DNA from: Dietzia sp. ANT_WB102
GTDB lineage: Bacteria > Actinomycetota > Actinomycetes > Mycobacteriales > Mycobacteriaceae
Reading direction: 5' to 3'
Assembly: GCF_008369165.1 (NCBI RefSeq)
Contig: NZ_VOBA01000001.1
Span: 1,419,630 to 1,483,629 of the forward strand
DNA length: 64,000 nucleotides
Shown: positions 45,525 to 53,685 of the stretch, piece after piece
Numbering within the stretch: the stretch's first letter is position 1
How the letters are laid out: every line of letters starts with the position of its first letter
Program-made: the position numbers and the translations under genes
Notes under the pieces: model-generated
Databases searched by the model: none
Told to the model about the DNA's origin: nothing
Seen by the model: the letters and a program-made list of their open reading frames with translations, nothing else

Positions 45525-46178
45525 ATGGTTCCCGGCCCGTCAGCAACAGAAGCCTCCGACGCGATTGGTGGCCGTCGGAGACGTATCCCGCGAGGTGAGG
45601 TCCAGCGCCAGGTCATCCTCGACGGCTTCGAGAGCCTTCTCGGCCGGATGCCGGTGGCGGACATCTCGGTCAAGGACATCACCGACGCCGCAGGGATCAA
45701 GCGACCCAATTTCTACTTCTACTTCGAATCCAAAAGCGATGTCCTGGGCGAGTTGGTCGGCGGGGCGTGGGACGACTGGGCCGAGACCATCGGGAGCTAT
45801 CACCGGAGGGCCGGCGAATCGCACTCCGGCTATTTCGACCGGCTGTTCGGCCAGTCTTACACCGCGTGGGTGGAACACGACCAGGTGATGGTCGCGGGTG
45901 TCCAGGCAACAGGGTACGACGACAAGGTGAGGTCACGCTGGACCGAACTGGTGGACGGGTTGAACAGTCACCTCTCGGAGCAGATGGGGCGCGACGCGGA
46001 GGCCGGACTGATCAACCCAGTGTCCGACGACTACACGGCGATCGTCGAGAGACTCACGGACATGATCGTCATGGCCTTCTACCAGGACCGCTCGCTCAAG
46101 CCGGCCGAGGCCGAGTCGGCTCGGATGCTGGCAGCGCTCAAGGCGATCTCGCTGGGGGCGTGGGGAGTGACCCAGTAG
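45525..46178 (+). CDS. EthR-like TetR-family repressor
   Basis: 217 residues. MPVADISVKDITDAAGIKRP followed by NFYFYFESKSDVLGELV closely follows the DNA-binding domain of mycobacterial EthR (LADISVDDLAKGAGISRPTF YFYFPSKEAV). EthR represses the Baeyer-Villiger monooxygenase EthA; here the preceding gene is such a monooxygenase with a palindrome upstream, so a comparable circuit is likely. Unlike ethA-ethR, the genes run in the same direction. The ligand-binding half is helical and divergent. Confidence 0.85.
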   Translation: MVPGPSATEASDAIGGRRRRIPRGEVQRQVILDGFESLLGRMPVADISVKDITDAAGIKRPNFYFYFESKSDVLGELVGGAWDDWAETIGSYHRRAGESHSGYFDRLFGQSYTAWVEHDQVMVAGVQATGYDDKVRSRWTELVDGLNSHLSEQMGRDAEAGLINPVSDDYTAIVERLTDMIVMAFYQDRSLKPAEAESARMLAALKAISLGAWGVTQ

Positions 46179-46374
46179 TTCGGCCGAGGGCGCGGCACAA
46201 GCGGTGTGGATCAGCATCGGTGCCTAGATCACCGTGTTCCATGTGATGGCCACACTCACCGAGCCGATGTCGGTCGTCACTGTGCTGCTCCAGCGGGTGG
46301 TCGTACCGTGGGGTGAACCGAGTCCAACGCTGAAGCCGGCTTCCCGCCACCGCCCATTTCGAGGAGATCTCACG

Positions 46375-46851
46375 ATGACCACAATCACCACCGTCGATCG
46401 CGGCCCCCGGGTCGTCGCCCGCAGGGTCGCCGTCAACGCCCCCGCGGAGGAGCTTTTCGCGCTCGTCAACGACCCGCGCAAGCACGGCCTCGTTGACGGT
46501 TCGGGGACCGTCCACGACAACGTCAAGGGGCCGTCGGCGTTGTCCGAGGGCGCAAAGTTCACCACCGCGATGCGCATGTACGGGGTCCCTTACCGCATCA
46601 CCTGCACAGTCACCGAGCACATAGATACTCCAGAACACAAGGTGATCGAGTGGGCGCACCCCGCCGGGCACCGCTGGCGCTGGGAGTTCACTCCGACCGC
46701 GGAAGGGCGAACCGAGGTCACCGAGAGTTTCGACAACCGACGCTCGAAGCTCGGGAAGCTCTTCGAGATCGTCGGTATGGCGAACCAGAACGCCGCCGGG
46801 ATCACCAAGACGCTCTCGCAGTTGGCCGCCAAGTACGAGACTGCGGGTTAG
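46375..46851 (+). CDS. SRPBCC-family (START-like) protein
   Basis: 158 residues of the polyketide-cyclase/START-like fold: RRVAVNAPAEELFALVNDPR at the N-terminus, a beta-rich middle (RITCTVTEHIDTPEHKVIEW) and a long C-terminal helix (FEIVGMANQNAAGITKTLSQ). Members bind hydrophobic ligands; enzymatic activity is not implied. The ATG at 46375 follows GAGGAGAT. It stands alone. Confidence 0.8.
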   Translation: MTTITTVDRGPRVVARRVAVNAPAEELFALVNDPRKHGLVDGSGTVHDNVKGPSALSEGAKFTTAMRMYGVPYRITCTVTEHIDTPEHKVIEWAHPAGHRWRWEFTPTAEGRTEVTESFDNRRSKLGKLFEIVGMANQNAAGITKTLSQLAAKYETAG

Positions 46852-46983
46852 GCCCACTCACGCAGTCCCGGGGGAGTGCAGCCGCGCGCAGCGACACGCC
46901 GCGGCCGAAGTCGGGTCCGAACCGCGGATCACCGGCGCTTGCGACCCTTGCCCGGCGCTGCCCAGGTGGGGGAGGCTGGTGGC

Positions 46984-47349
46984 ATGCAGCTCCCCCCGGC
47001 CACCTCCCCGCGAACTGCCATGGGTCGGCGAATCGCGGAGGCAGAGGCTGCTGTGTACGAGCTTGATCAACGCCTGGCCGAATGGGACGAGCAGCGAGCG
47101 CTCATTGTCGCAGACGAACTCGGGGGCGACCCCCGCCGGCATGTACCCGCAACCTGGCCGTCCGTTGCCGAGGCGCGGGCGTCCGCGGCCGGTCGTCTCG
47201 CGGCTCCGCTGTCGCCCACTGCTCTCGAGGCGGAGTGTTCGGAGCTCCGATGGGCGGGACTGGGGAAACTGGTCGGCGCCGGCATATCGGCAGTAGTTCT
47301 GCTGTCGGTTCCGCTGACGCTCGTCCTGCACGCGCTGGGAGGATCATGA
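46984..47349 (+). CDS. Small tail-anchored-type membrane protein
   Basis: 121 residues. The hydrophilic, helical N-terminal 90 residues (RRIAEAEAAVYELDQRLAEW could be a coiled coil) are followed by one C-terminal membrane helix (LVGAGISAVVLLSVPLTLVL, about 95-115). GGGGGAGG precedes the ATG by eight bases. Its stop overlaps the start of a 27-codon frame, and the next gene also encodes a membrane protein. The three look like one unit of unknown role. Confidence 0.6.
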   Translation: MQLPPATSPRTAMGRRIAEAEAAVYELDQRLAEWDEQRALIVADELGGDPRRHVPATWPSVAEARASAAGRLAAPLSPTALEAECSELRWAGLGKLVGAGISAVVLLSVPLTLVLHALGGS

Positions 47350-47429
47350 CCGCCCCGCCGCTTCACGTCGGAGATGGCGACGCGGGCTGCTGTGTTGTGA
47401 CCAGCGGCGGCGAGGTCCCGCGGTGGTGA
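47346..47429 (+). CDS. 27-codon coupled small open frame
   Basis: The ATG overlaps the stop of the preceding gene (ATGA) and the frame stops at 47427-47429, four bases before the GTG of the next gene. It encodes MTAPPLHVGDGDAGCCVVTS then GGEVPRW, with two adjacent cysteines. Too short for a family match. It may be a real microprotein or only carry ribosomes across the junction. Confidence 0.35.
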   Translation: MTAPPLHVGDGDAGCCVVTSGGEVPRW

Positions 47430-47433
47430 CGTC

Positions 47434-47925
47434 GTGCCCCTGATCCTCGCGTTGCTGCTGCTCACGATCATCGCCGGGGTTGTGGCCTGGGTCGCGCTGA
47501 CCGGGTGGCTGGTGCGCTCCGGGCTGGAGGACTTGTCCCGACGACGCCGGCTCCGGAGAGGGGCCGACCCGGTCCAGCTCACCGCCGAGCGGGCAGTGGA
47601 TGCGGCGAGGCGCTCGTACCTCATGGCGCTGGAATCGCTGACCGAGACCCTCGACGGCTGGTACGCGCTCCGGCCCACCTTGGGCATCGGCACTCCGCTC
47701 GAGCGCACTTACCCCGATCTGAGGGACCGCACCGATGCCGACCCCGGGTTCGTCGAGCTCGTCGAGAGGGCGAACTCCGCGAGCCTCGCCAACCGTGCGA
47801 ACCCGCCAGCGACCGTCGCAGAACTGCTCGCGGAGACCGCGCGCATGGACTCACTGATGCTCGCCCTCCGCGCCCGCATCCACCACGCCGGGCGCTCGCC
47901 GGAGACAGGGCCCGGGGACGGGTAA
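47434..47925 (+). CDS. Membrane-anchored protein of unknown function
   Basis: 163 residues. An N-terminal membrane helix (LILALLLLTIIAGVVAWVAL, about 3-23) is followed by a basic stop-transfer segment (RRRRLRR) and a helical soluble domain without known motifs (LTAERAVDAARRSYLMALES; SLTETLDGWYALRPTLGIG). Topology suggests N-out with a cytoplasmic domain. GTG start four bases after the small frame. Operon partner of the gene at 46984. Confidence 0.55.
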   Translation: MPLILALLLLTIIAGVVAWVALTGWLVRSGLEDLSRRRRLRRGADPVQLTAERAVDAARRSYLMALESLTETLDGWYALRPTLGIGTPLERTYPDLRDRTDADPGFVELVERANSASLANRANPPATVAELLAETARMDSLMLALRARIHHAGRSPETGPGDG

Positions 47926-48045
47926 ACCAGTGCGCTCAGAGGCGGTGGGCGTGCCGGAGGTTCCAGACAAAGTCGCTACGCCGCCTCGCCCCACTACAGG
48001 GGTTGGCGGCGCAGAAGAGGCAACAGCGCTGTCGGCTGGCCGGGC

Positions 48046-48270
48046 TCAGGCAATCCCGGTGCCCTCATCGGCCGCAGGCGAGGTATTGGTGCCACCGTCG
48101 TTGATCTCGAAGCGCGTCCACTTCCCGTCCATGTCGACCTCCATGGCGTAGCCGAGCGCATCGTCCGGGACCTCGACCGTCTTGAACCAGTCGTAGGCCT
48201 TGGTGTCGTCAGCAAACTCCTTCTCCTCGATCACGTTCTGCTCGGGGTCAATCACGCGGTAGCGGGGCAT
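48046..48270 (-). CDS. Small acidic soluble protein, unknown
   Basis: 74 residues: MPRYRVIDPEQNVIEEKEFA then DDTKAYDWFKTV and YAMEVDMDGKWTRFEINDGG. Two short alpha/beta segments can be seen, and it has no membrane part. A good site (AAGGAG, seven bases upstream) and strong codon periodicity support it as a gene. Divergent from the SDR at 48403. Function unknown. Confidence 0.6.
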   Translation of the reverse strand: MPRYRVIDPEQNVIEEKEFADDTKAYDWFKTVEVPDDALGYAMEVDMDGKWTRFEINDGGTNTSPAADEGTGIA

Positions 48271-48402
48271 GCTCGCTCCTTCGTCTCGGGGGAAGTCTGT
48301 CGTCTTCCGAAGTGTGGGGGATTCGGCGCGAACGTGCATCCGGACGGGCGCCCGGCAGAAACGCGTACCGTCGACCCGGAAACTCGACCCAGGAGGCCAC
48401 CA

Positions 48403-49326
48403 ATGAGCACCGATCCGACCGCCTCGCCCTCCGGCCAGCCCGACGACGCGATGCTCGTCGACCCCACCTCCAAGTACGAGGTGGAGATCCCGATGCAAGC
48501 GCAGCCCGTTCCCGGGCTCGCGTCAGAGCTCGTGCCGCCTGCCGATCACGGGGAGACGTCCTACGTCGGCCACGGCCGGCTCACCGGCCGACGAGCACTC
48601 ATCACCGGCGGCGATTCGGGAATCGGACGGGCCGTCGCGATCGCGTACGCCCGAGAAGGCGCCGACATCGCTATCGGCTACCTGCCGTCAGAGCAGTCGG
48701 ACGCCGACGAGGTCGCGGGGTTGGTCCGCGAGGCCGGACGGACGTGTGTGCTGCTGCCCGGCGATGTGGGTGACGAGGAGGTGGCGCGGGGGATCGTCCG
48801 CGATGCAGTCGCCGGGCTTGGCGGGATCGACGTGCTGGTGCTCAACGCGGCCCGGCAGACGTACGTGGAGAACCTCGAGGACCTGACCTCCGAACAATGG
48901 GCCGAGACGATGAACGTCAACATCTCGGCCCCGTTCTGGATGATGCAGGAAGCACTGGGTCACCTGCAGCCCGGGGCGAGCGTCATATTCACCTCGTCGG
49001 TGCAGGCCTACACGCCGTCGCCGGGGCTCGTTGACTACGCGACCTCGCGCGCGGCGGTCAACACGATGTCCAAGGCGCTGGCGCAGCAGCTCGCGCCGCG
49101 GGGGATCCGCGTCAACGCCGTGGCTCCGGGACCGTTCTGGACCGCGCTGCAGGTCACCGGTGGACAGAAGCCGGAGAAGCTTCCGTACTTTGGGCAGAAG
49201 AATCCGCTTGGCCGGCCCGGCCAGCCGGTGGAGATGGCCGGTGCGTACGTGTACCTCGGCTCCGAGGAGTCGTCGTACACCACCGGCAACACGCTGTCGG
49301 TGACGGGCGGCGCACCTACTCCCTGA
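48403..49326 (+). CDS. SDR-family oxidoreductase with Tyr-xxx-Arg active site
   Basis: 307 residues, the longer SDR subgroup with an N-terminal extension of about 60 residues (PMQAQPVPGLASELVPPADH, similar to stress-linked YghA/YdaD-like SDRs). Cofactor motif ALITGGDSGIGRAVAIAYAR, DVLVLNAARQ, Ser in IFTSSVQAY. The catalytic Lys of YxxxK is replaced by Arg (DYATSRAAV), which normally lowers activity. AGGAGG precedes the ATG by six bases. Reducing or dehydrogenating activity is therefore uncertain. Confidence 0.82.
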   Translation: MSTDPTASPSGQPDDAMLVDPTSKYEVEIPMQAQPVPGLASELVPPADHGETSYVGHGRLTGRRALITGGDSGIGRAVAIAYAREGADIAIGYLPSEQSDADEVAGLVREAGRTCVLLPGDVGDEEVARGIVRDAVAGLGGIDVLVLNAARQTYVENLEDLTSEQWAETMNVNISAPFWMMQEALGHLQPGASVIFTSSVQAYTPSPGLVDYATSRAAVNTMSKALAQQLAPRGIRVNAVAPGPFWTALQVTGGQKPEKLPYFGQKNPLGRPGQPVEMAGAYVYLGSEESSYTTGNTLSVTGGAPTP

Positions 49327-49491
49327 GACGAGTCGCGCATCGCCGGCAGGATGTCTGCTTTCGGGTCGGACGCTCCCGCGGGCCTTTCGCTGAAACCCGC
49401 CCCCCGCAGCCGCGACCGCCCCCGCCAGTCCCCGCCGCTCCCGCTGCCTTCGCCGCTTCCGCTGCCTTCGCCGCTTCCGCCCTCGCCGCAG

Positions 49492-49553
49492 CCGCGCGCA
49501 ATTACTGCAGCCGCTCGTGAAATTCCGTGAGCGGCTGCAGTAATTACGCGCGC
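49492..49553. repeat. Long palindromic repeat, left copy
   Basis: The 17-base arms 49500-49516 and 49529-49545 are perfectly complementary, and the stem extends to 49492/49553 with two mismatches. The core arm contains TACTGCAGCCGCT. The 12-base loop reads gtgaaattccgt. The same core and a closely similar loop recur at 50637-50696 on the other side of the AbiEi-like pseudogene. Just before it (49417-49490) the DNA is low-complexity, with an 18-bp unit repeated at 49441-49476. Confidence 0.85.
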
Positions 49554-49578
49554 ATGGCGATGGGTCGGTTAGGCATGG

Positions 49579-50517
49579 TCAGCGGAGCTGCGCTCGCCGG
49601 AGCCCACCGAGCAATAGCTGCTCGAATCTCTTCGGCATGAACAGGTCGTTCCAGACCCAACGGATCACCACCACGCCGAGATCCCGCAGTCGGTCCTCGC
49701 GTAACTTCTCCCGCCACACGACCTCACCGGGGTCTGCACCGTCGACCGCACGCCCTGAGTACTTGATCCGGCCATCGAACTCTCCGGCCAACGCGCCGTC
49801 GCCCCAGGAAAAGTCCGTGCGCGCGACAGCGTGACCTTCAGCGGACAGGTACTGGTGTTACAGCCGAGGAATCGGGATTGTGCCCAGGGATCTCATGACG
49901 CAACGAGAGAGCGACTCGCCTGGACTCTCCGCTAGCGGGTCGGCGAAGTTTATGGCATCCCGCGCGATCGCGACCCCTGTGCGGCCGCGGTGTAATTCGA
50001 GTTCGTCCATGAGAGACCGGCGGGTTGCCAGCTCACTTCTCAGCGCGTGGTCCGCTGCGCATACGCCTGCATCGAAACCCGCCGAGCGGGCTAGGTCGAC
50101 AATCGTTCTGTCGATACTGGTGACGGGAATGCCCTCGACTTCGGTAATGGACAAGGAGTTCGCGGGGGAGGTATGGATCTGAACGTGGGCAGCGTTACGC
50201 CCACCGGTAGGTCGGTCGACAGTGAGGTGAGCCCGGTTAGCTCTGGCTCGTACCAGAGGTAGGCCGTGCAGCTCTGCCGCAGTGTGGTGGCTGATCACTG
50301 CATCGGCCGGCCCCTCCGCGAGCGCGATCTTCGATGCCCGCACGGCGGCTTGTATTCCGCTCTCGCCAGGTGCGGGCAAGTGGAACCATCCGTGCCTGCT
50401 CTTAACCAGCTGTCCGGCGGCAGTCGCCGCGGCGAGAGTGCGGTGCGACAGTCCCGCCCTGATGGCCTCTGCGGTGGTGAACGGCTGGCCCGGGATGAAC
50501 GGGATCTGTGGCGTCAT
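49579..50517 (-). pseudogene. AbiEi/DUF559-type protein gene with an in-frame stop
   Basis: One frame of 313 codons is interrupted only by TAA at 49860-49858. The N-terminal 219 residues (FTTAEAIRAGLSHRTLAAAT; GQLVKSRHGWFHLP; IPVTSIDRTIVDLARS) match the AbiEi family of type IV toxin-antitoxin-associated proteins. The part after the stop (GALAGEFDGRIKYSG and VWREKLREDRLRDLGVVVIR) is the DUF559 endonuclease-like C-terminus. The residues across the stop read IPRL-stop-HQYLSAEG, so a single C-to-T change of CAA (Gln) explains it. Sequencing error is possible. The partner toxin is not adjacent; such solo genes are frequent in actinobacteria. Confidence 0.8.
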
Positions 50518-50636
50518 GCCGGCCACGGTGCCAGGGCCGCCGAGCTTGATCCGGTCCTAGAACGGGCTCGCTGGCACATGCTGTGGAGGGGGCCAGCCTG
50601 TGAAATTTCGTCCAGGTCCAGCCTTCCCATCGCAAA

Positions 50637-50696
50637 CGCGCGCAAGTACTGCAGCCGCTGAAGAAATTTCGTGAGCGGCTGCAGTACTTGCGCGCG
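50637..50696. repeat. Long palindromic repeat, right copy
   Basis: Arms 50637-50659 and 50674-50696 are perfectly complementary over 23 bases around a 14-base loop (gaagaaatttcgtg). The arm contains TACTGCAGCCGCT as in the copy at 49492, and both loops share a GAAATT core. A further GAAATTTCGT stands at 50602-50611. It lies upstream of the AbiEi-like pseudogene and downstream of the alcohol dehydrogenase gene. Confidence 0.88.
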
Positions 50697-50753
50697 GATG
50701 CGGGATGCGGGAGGGGCGGATGCGGGATGCGGGAGGGGCGGATGCGGGAGGGG
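50695..50753. repeat. 22-bp tandem repeat next to the right palindrome
   Basis: Two exact 22-bp units (50695-50716 and 50717-50738) and a partial third (to 50753), each built from cggatgcggga and gggagggg pieces. It joins the palindrome directly and precedes the end of the alcohol dehydrogenase gene by about 30 bases. Confidence 0.8.
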
Positions 50754-50781
50754 CCGCGGGTGTGCCGCGCAGGGCGGAGCG

Positions 50782-51894
50782 TCAGGAGTCGTGAATGATC
50801 ACTCCACGCATGATCTTCCCGTCCTTCAGGTCCTGGTAGCCCTGGTTGACCTCGTCGAGCGTGTACGTCGTGGTGATGAGTTCGTCGAGCTTGAGCTTGC
50901 CCTCGTCGTACAGGCGCAGCAGCTTGACGATGTCGTACTGCGGGTTGGCCGAACCGAACAGCGAGCCCTTGATGGTCTTGCCGAACAGGGCCATCATCGT
51001 GCCACTGACCTGCACGGTCTTGTCGGTCATGTTCCCCAGGCCGGTGATGACCACCGTGCCGCCCTTGCCGATCACGTCGAACGCGCTCGAGACGACCTCC
51101 TCCTCGACCGTGCCCACCAGGATGAGGGCCTGGTCGGCCATCTGACCCCAGGTGAGCTTCTCGACCTCGGCGTGGGCCTCGGCCGCGTCGGCGAATGCGT
51201 GGGTGGCGCCGAATTTCAGCGCCTCGTCCCGCTTGAACTGCACGGGATCGACCACGACGACGTGCCGGGCACCCGAGTGGACGGCGCCTTGGACGGCGTT
51301 GATGCCGAGCCCGCCGATGCCGTAGATGACCACGGTGTCGCCCTGGCGGACGTTGCCGGCGTAGGTGGCGGTGCCCCAACCCGACGGGACACCGCAGCCC
51401 ACGAGCACGGCCTTGTCCAGCGGCAGCCAGTCGTCGACCTTGACCACCGAGTGCTGGGAGATGACCGAACGCTCGGAGAAGGTGCCGAGCATGCACATGG
51501 CGCCGAAGTCCTTGCCTCCCGAGTGGAAGCGGAACGTGCCGTCGGGCATGTGGCCCTCGAGGATCGTCGCGCCCATGTCACATAGGTTCTGGCGGCCGGT
51601 GGAGCAGTACCGGCATGTGCCGCAGTTGGGGATGAACGAGCACACGACGTGGTCGCCGGGCTTGACCTTGGTGACGCCGACTCCGACTGCCTCGATCACG
51701 CCCGCTCCCTCGTGGCCACCGACGATCGGGAAGCGGGGTGGGAGTGAACCGTCGGACAGGTGGAGGTCGGAGTGGCACAGGCCCGCGGCCGTGTACTTGA
51801 TGAGGACCTCGCCGGGGCCGGGATCGTCCAGGTCGAGCTCGATGATCTCGAACGGCTTGTGGAGGTCGAACAGTACTGCTGCCTTGGTCTTCAC
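50782..51894 (-). CDS. NDMA-dependent (mycofactocin-linked) alcohol dehydrogenase
   Basis: 370 residues, zinc-dependent medium-chain dehydrogenase. Catalytic zinc ligands in AAGLCHSDLH and GGHEGAG, structural zinc cysteines in CGTCRYCSTGRQNLC, cofactor motif YGIGGLGINAVQGA. MKTKAAVLFDLHKPFEIIEL and the KFGATHAFAD and GNPQYDI-like (SANPQYDIVKLL) segments follow the NDMA-dependent alcohol dehydrogenase family, whose tightly bound NAD is recycled by the mycofactocin system. The GTG at 51894 has AAAGGA upstream. It lies 152 bases below the aldehyde dehydrogenase, likely in one operon. Confidence 0.88.
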   Translation of the reverse strand: MKTKAAVLFDLHKPFEIIELDLDDPGPGEVLIKYTAAGLCHSDLHLSDGSLPPRFPIVGGHEGAGVIEAVGVGVTKVKPGDHVVCSFIPNCGTCRYCSTGRQNLCDMGATILEGHMPDGTFRFHSGGKDFGAMCMLGTFSERSVISQHSVVKVDDWLPLDKAVLVGCGVPSGWGTATYAGNVRQGDTVVIYGIGGLGINAVQGAVHSGARHVVVVDPVQFKRDEALKFGATHAFADAAEAHAEVEKLTWGQMADQALILVGTVEEEVVSSAFDVIGKGGTVVITGLGNMTDKTVQVSGTMMALFGKTIKGSLFGSANPQYDIVKLLRLYDEGKLKLDELITTTYTLDEVNQGYQDLKDGKIMRGVIIHDS

Positions 51895-52046
51895 AGGTGG
51901 TCCTTTCGGGGAGAGCTCACAGCGCAGAAGCGAGCGGAGGGTTGAGGGAAGCGAGCGGAGAGCGGAGGGGAAGCGGGGACAGGCTCGTGTCATAGGGAGT
52001 CGCCGACGTCCCCGGAGGGGGGGCACGGGGACGCCGGGTCCCGGTC

Positions 52047-53576
52047 TTAGAGCTGGATGTTGACCGAGCGGGTCTGGGTGTAGAGGTCGAGCGCACCCTG
52101 GCCTAGCTCGCGGCCCCATCCGGACTGCTTGAAACCGCCGAAGGGCATCGCGGTGTCGAAGCCGTTGTACTGGTTGACCCACACCGAGCCGGCGTGCAGG
52201 CGACTGGCGACCTTGTGGGCCTTGGAGATGTCCTGGGTCCACACGCCGGCGGCCAGGCCGTACATCGAGTCGTTGGCCTGGCGGACTGCGTCGTCGATGT
52301 CGGTGAATCGCAGGGCCGCCACGACGGGGCCGAAGATCTCCTCCTTGACCACCCGGTGGTCCGGCTCCACGTCGACGAACACGGTGGGTTCGACGAAGAA
52401 GCCGGTGTCACCGTGGCGGTTGCCGCCGGTCAGGGCGCGGCCGCCGTCCTCGATCCCGGCGCGTAGGTAGTAGGACACCTTGTCGAACTGGTCCTGGTCG
52501 ACCAGCGGGCCGAGTTCGGTCGCCGGGTCGAGCCCGTGGCCGATGGTGGCCTTGGCTGCGGCGTCGGCCACGGCCTGCGTGAACTCTTCGTAGATGGAGT
52601 CCTCCACGTAGAGGCGGGTGCCCGCGGTGCAGGCCTGGCCGTGGTTGAACATCCACGCGGCCACGGACCCGGCGACGGCGGCCTCCATGTCGCAGTCGGC
52701 AAAGACGATGTTGGCGCTCTTGCCACCCAGTTCGAGGGAGACCTTCTTGAGGTTGCCCTTGGCCGCGTCCACGATGAGCTTGCCCACCTCGGTGGACCCG
52801 GTGAAAGCCACCTTGTCGACGTCGTCGTGGGCGGAGATGGCGGCGCCGGCGTCGCCGAAACCGGTGATGATGTTGACCACGCCGTCCGGGACCCCGGCCT
52901 CGGCGATGATCTCGCCCAGGAGGAGCGCGGTGAGGGGGGTCTGCTCGGCGGGCTTGAGGACGAGCGTGTTGCCGGTGGCCAGTGCGGGTGCGAGCTTCCA
53001 CGAGGCCATGAGGAGCGGGAAGTTCCACGGGATGATCTGGCCGCACACGCCTACGGGGACGCGCTGGGTGTAGGCGTGGAACTGCTTGTCGCCGGCGAAG
53101 GGCATGGACACGTTGACGGTGGAGCCCTCGATCTTGGTGGCCCAGCCCGCGTAGTAGCGGAACACGTCGGCGGCCCAGGCCACGTCCACCGCGGTGGCGA
53201 TGGCCACGGATTTGCCGTTGTCGAGTGCCTCGATTTGTCCGAGCATCTCGGCCTTGGCATCGAGCAGGTCGCCGATCCGCCACAGGATCTGCTCGCGCTT
53301 GTTGGGCTTCATGTTTGCCCACGCGCCGTCGTCGAATGCGCGACGGGCGGCGGCGACGGCGCGGTCGACATCCTCGGGCCCACCGTGGGCGACCTGTGTG
53401 ATCTCAGCGCCGGTGGCGGGGTCGAAGGTGCCGAAGGTGCGGCCGTCGGCGGCGTCGACCCACTGGCCGTCGATGAACAACTGGTGCGGTCGCGCGAGGA
53501 ACTCGCGGGCCTCGCTGCTGAGCCGCTCGTCGACCCGGCTGGTGGCGCCGGTGTCGCGGGAGAGTGTGCCGGTCAT
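52047..53576 (-). CDS. Aldehyde dehydrogenase
   Basis: 509 residues of the class 1/2 (AldA-like) family. Motifs: IIPWNFPLLMASWKLAPALA, general base Glu in SLELGGKSANIVFAD, nucleophile Cys in FNHGQACTAGTRLYVED, EEIFGPV, and MPFGGFKQSGWGRELG at the end. It should oxidise the aldehyde made by the alcohol dehydrogenase next to it. GGAGGT precedes the ATG. An inverted repeat 77 bases upstream and the AcoR-like gene behind it point to inducible control. Confidence 0.94.
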   Translation of the reverse strand: MTGTLSRDTGATSRVDERLSSEAREFLARPHQLFIDGQWVDAADGRTFGTFDPATGAEITQVAHGGPEDVDRAVAAARRAFDDGAWANMKPNKREQILWRIGDLLDAKAEMLGQIEALDNGKSVAIATAVDVAWAADVFRYYAGWATKIEGSTVNVSMPFAGDKQFHAYTQRVPVGVCGQIIPWNFPLLMASWKLAPALATGNTLVLKPAEQTPLTALLLGEIIAEAGVPDGVVNIITGFGDAGAAISAHDDVDKVAFTGSTEVGKLIVDAAKGNLKKVSLELGGKSANIVFADCDMEAAVAGSVAAWMFNHGQACTAGTRLYVEDSIYEEFTQAVADAAAKATIGHGLDPATELGPLVDQDQFDKVSYYLRAGIEDGGRALTGGNRHGDTGFFVEPTVFVDVEPDHRVVKEEIFGPVVAALRFTDIDDAVRQANDSMYGLAAGVWTQDISKAHKVASRLHAGSVWVNQYNGFDTAMPFGGFKQSGWGRELGQGALDLYTQTRSVNIQL

Positions 53577-53652
53577 GAATACCTCCGAAGAACCGACCGC
53601 CTCGGTGTGAGGCCGGTCACAACCCATCATGGGGTCGGGTCGACAGAGCGAA

Positions 53653-53671
53653 GTGTCCAATTTCTGGACAC
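53653..53671. promoter_or_regulatory. Inverted repeat upstream of the aldehyde dehydrogenase gene
   Basis: GTGTCCA-atttc-TGGACAC, perfect 7-bp arms, with a further TGGACAC at 53677-53683. It lies between the regulator stop (53686) and the aldehyde dehydrogenase start (53576) and is a likely activator site for the AcoR-like protein. Confidence 0.6.
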
Positions 53672-53685
53672 CGTGATGGACACGG

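Noticed and set aside
49316-49501. Ala/Lys/Glu-rich frame of 61 codons (minus)
   Set aside because: Produced by the 18-bp repeat and other low-complexity DNA beside the left palindrome; no ribosome site.
49492-50753. Possible CRISPR array from repeated palindromes
   Set aside because: Only two palindromes 1.1 kb apart with a gene between; no regular repeats and spacers and no cas genes anywhere in the window.
50402-51496. Frame joining the alcohol dehydrogenase shadow to the AbiEi-like gene
   Set aside because: Runs in the wrong frame through both genes and the palindrome; it gives no domain.
51900-52046. Short direct repeats (aagcgagcggag) between the two dehydrogenase genes
   Set aside because: Two or three imperfect copies only; could be chance in a purine-rich spacer.
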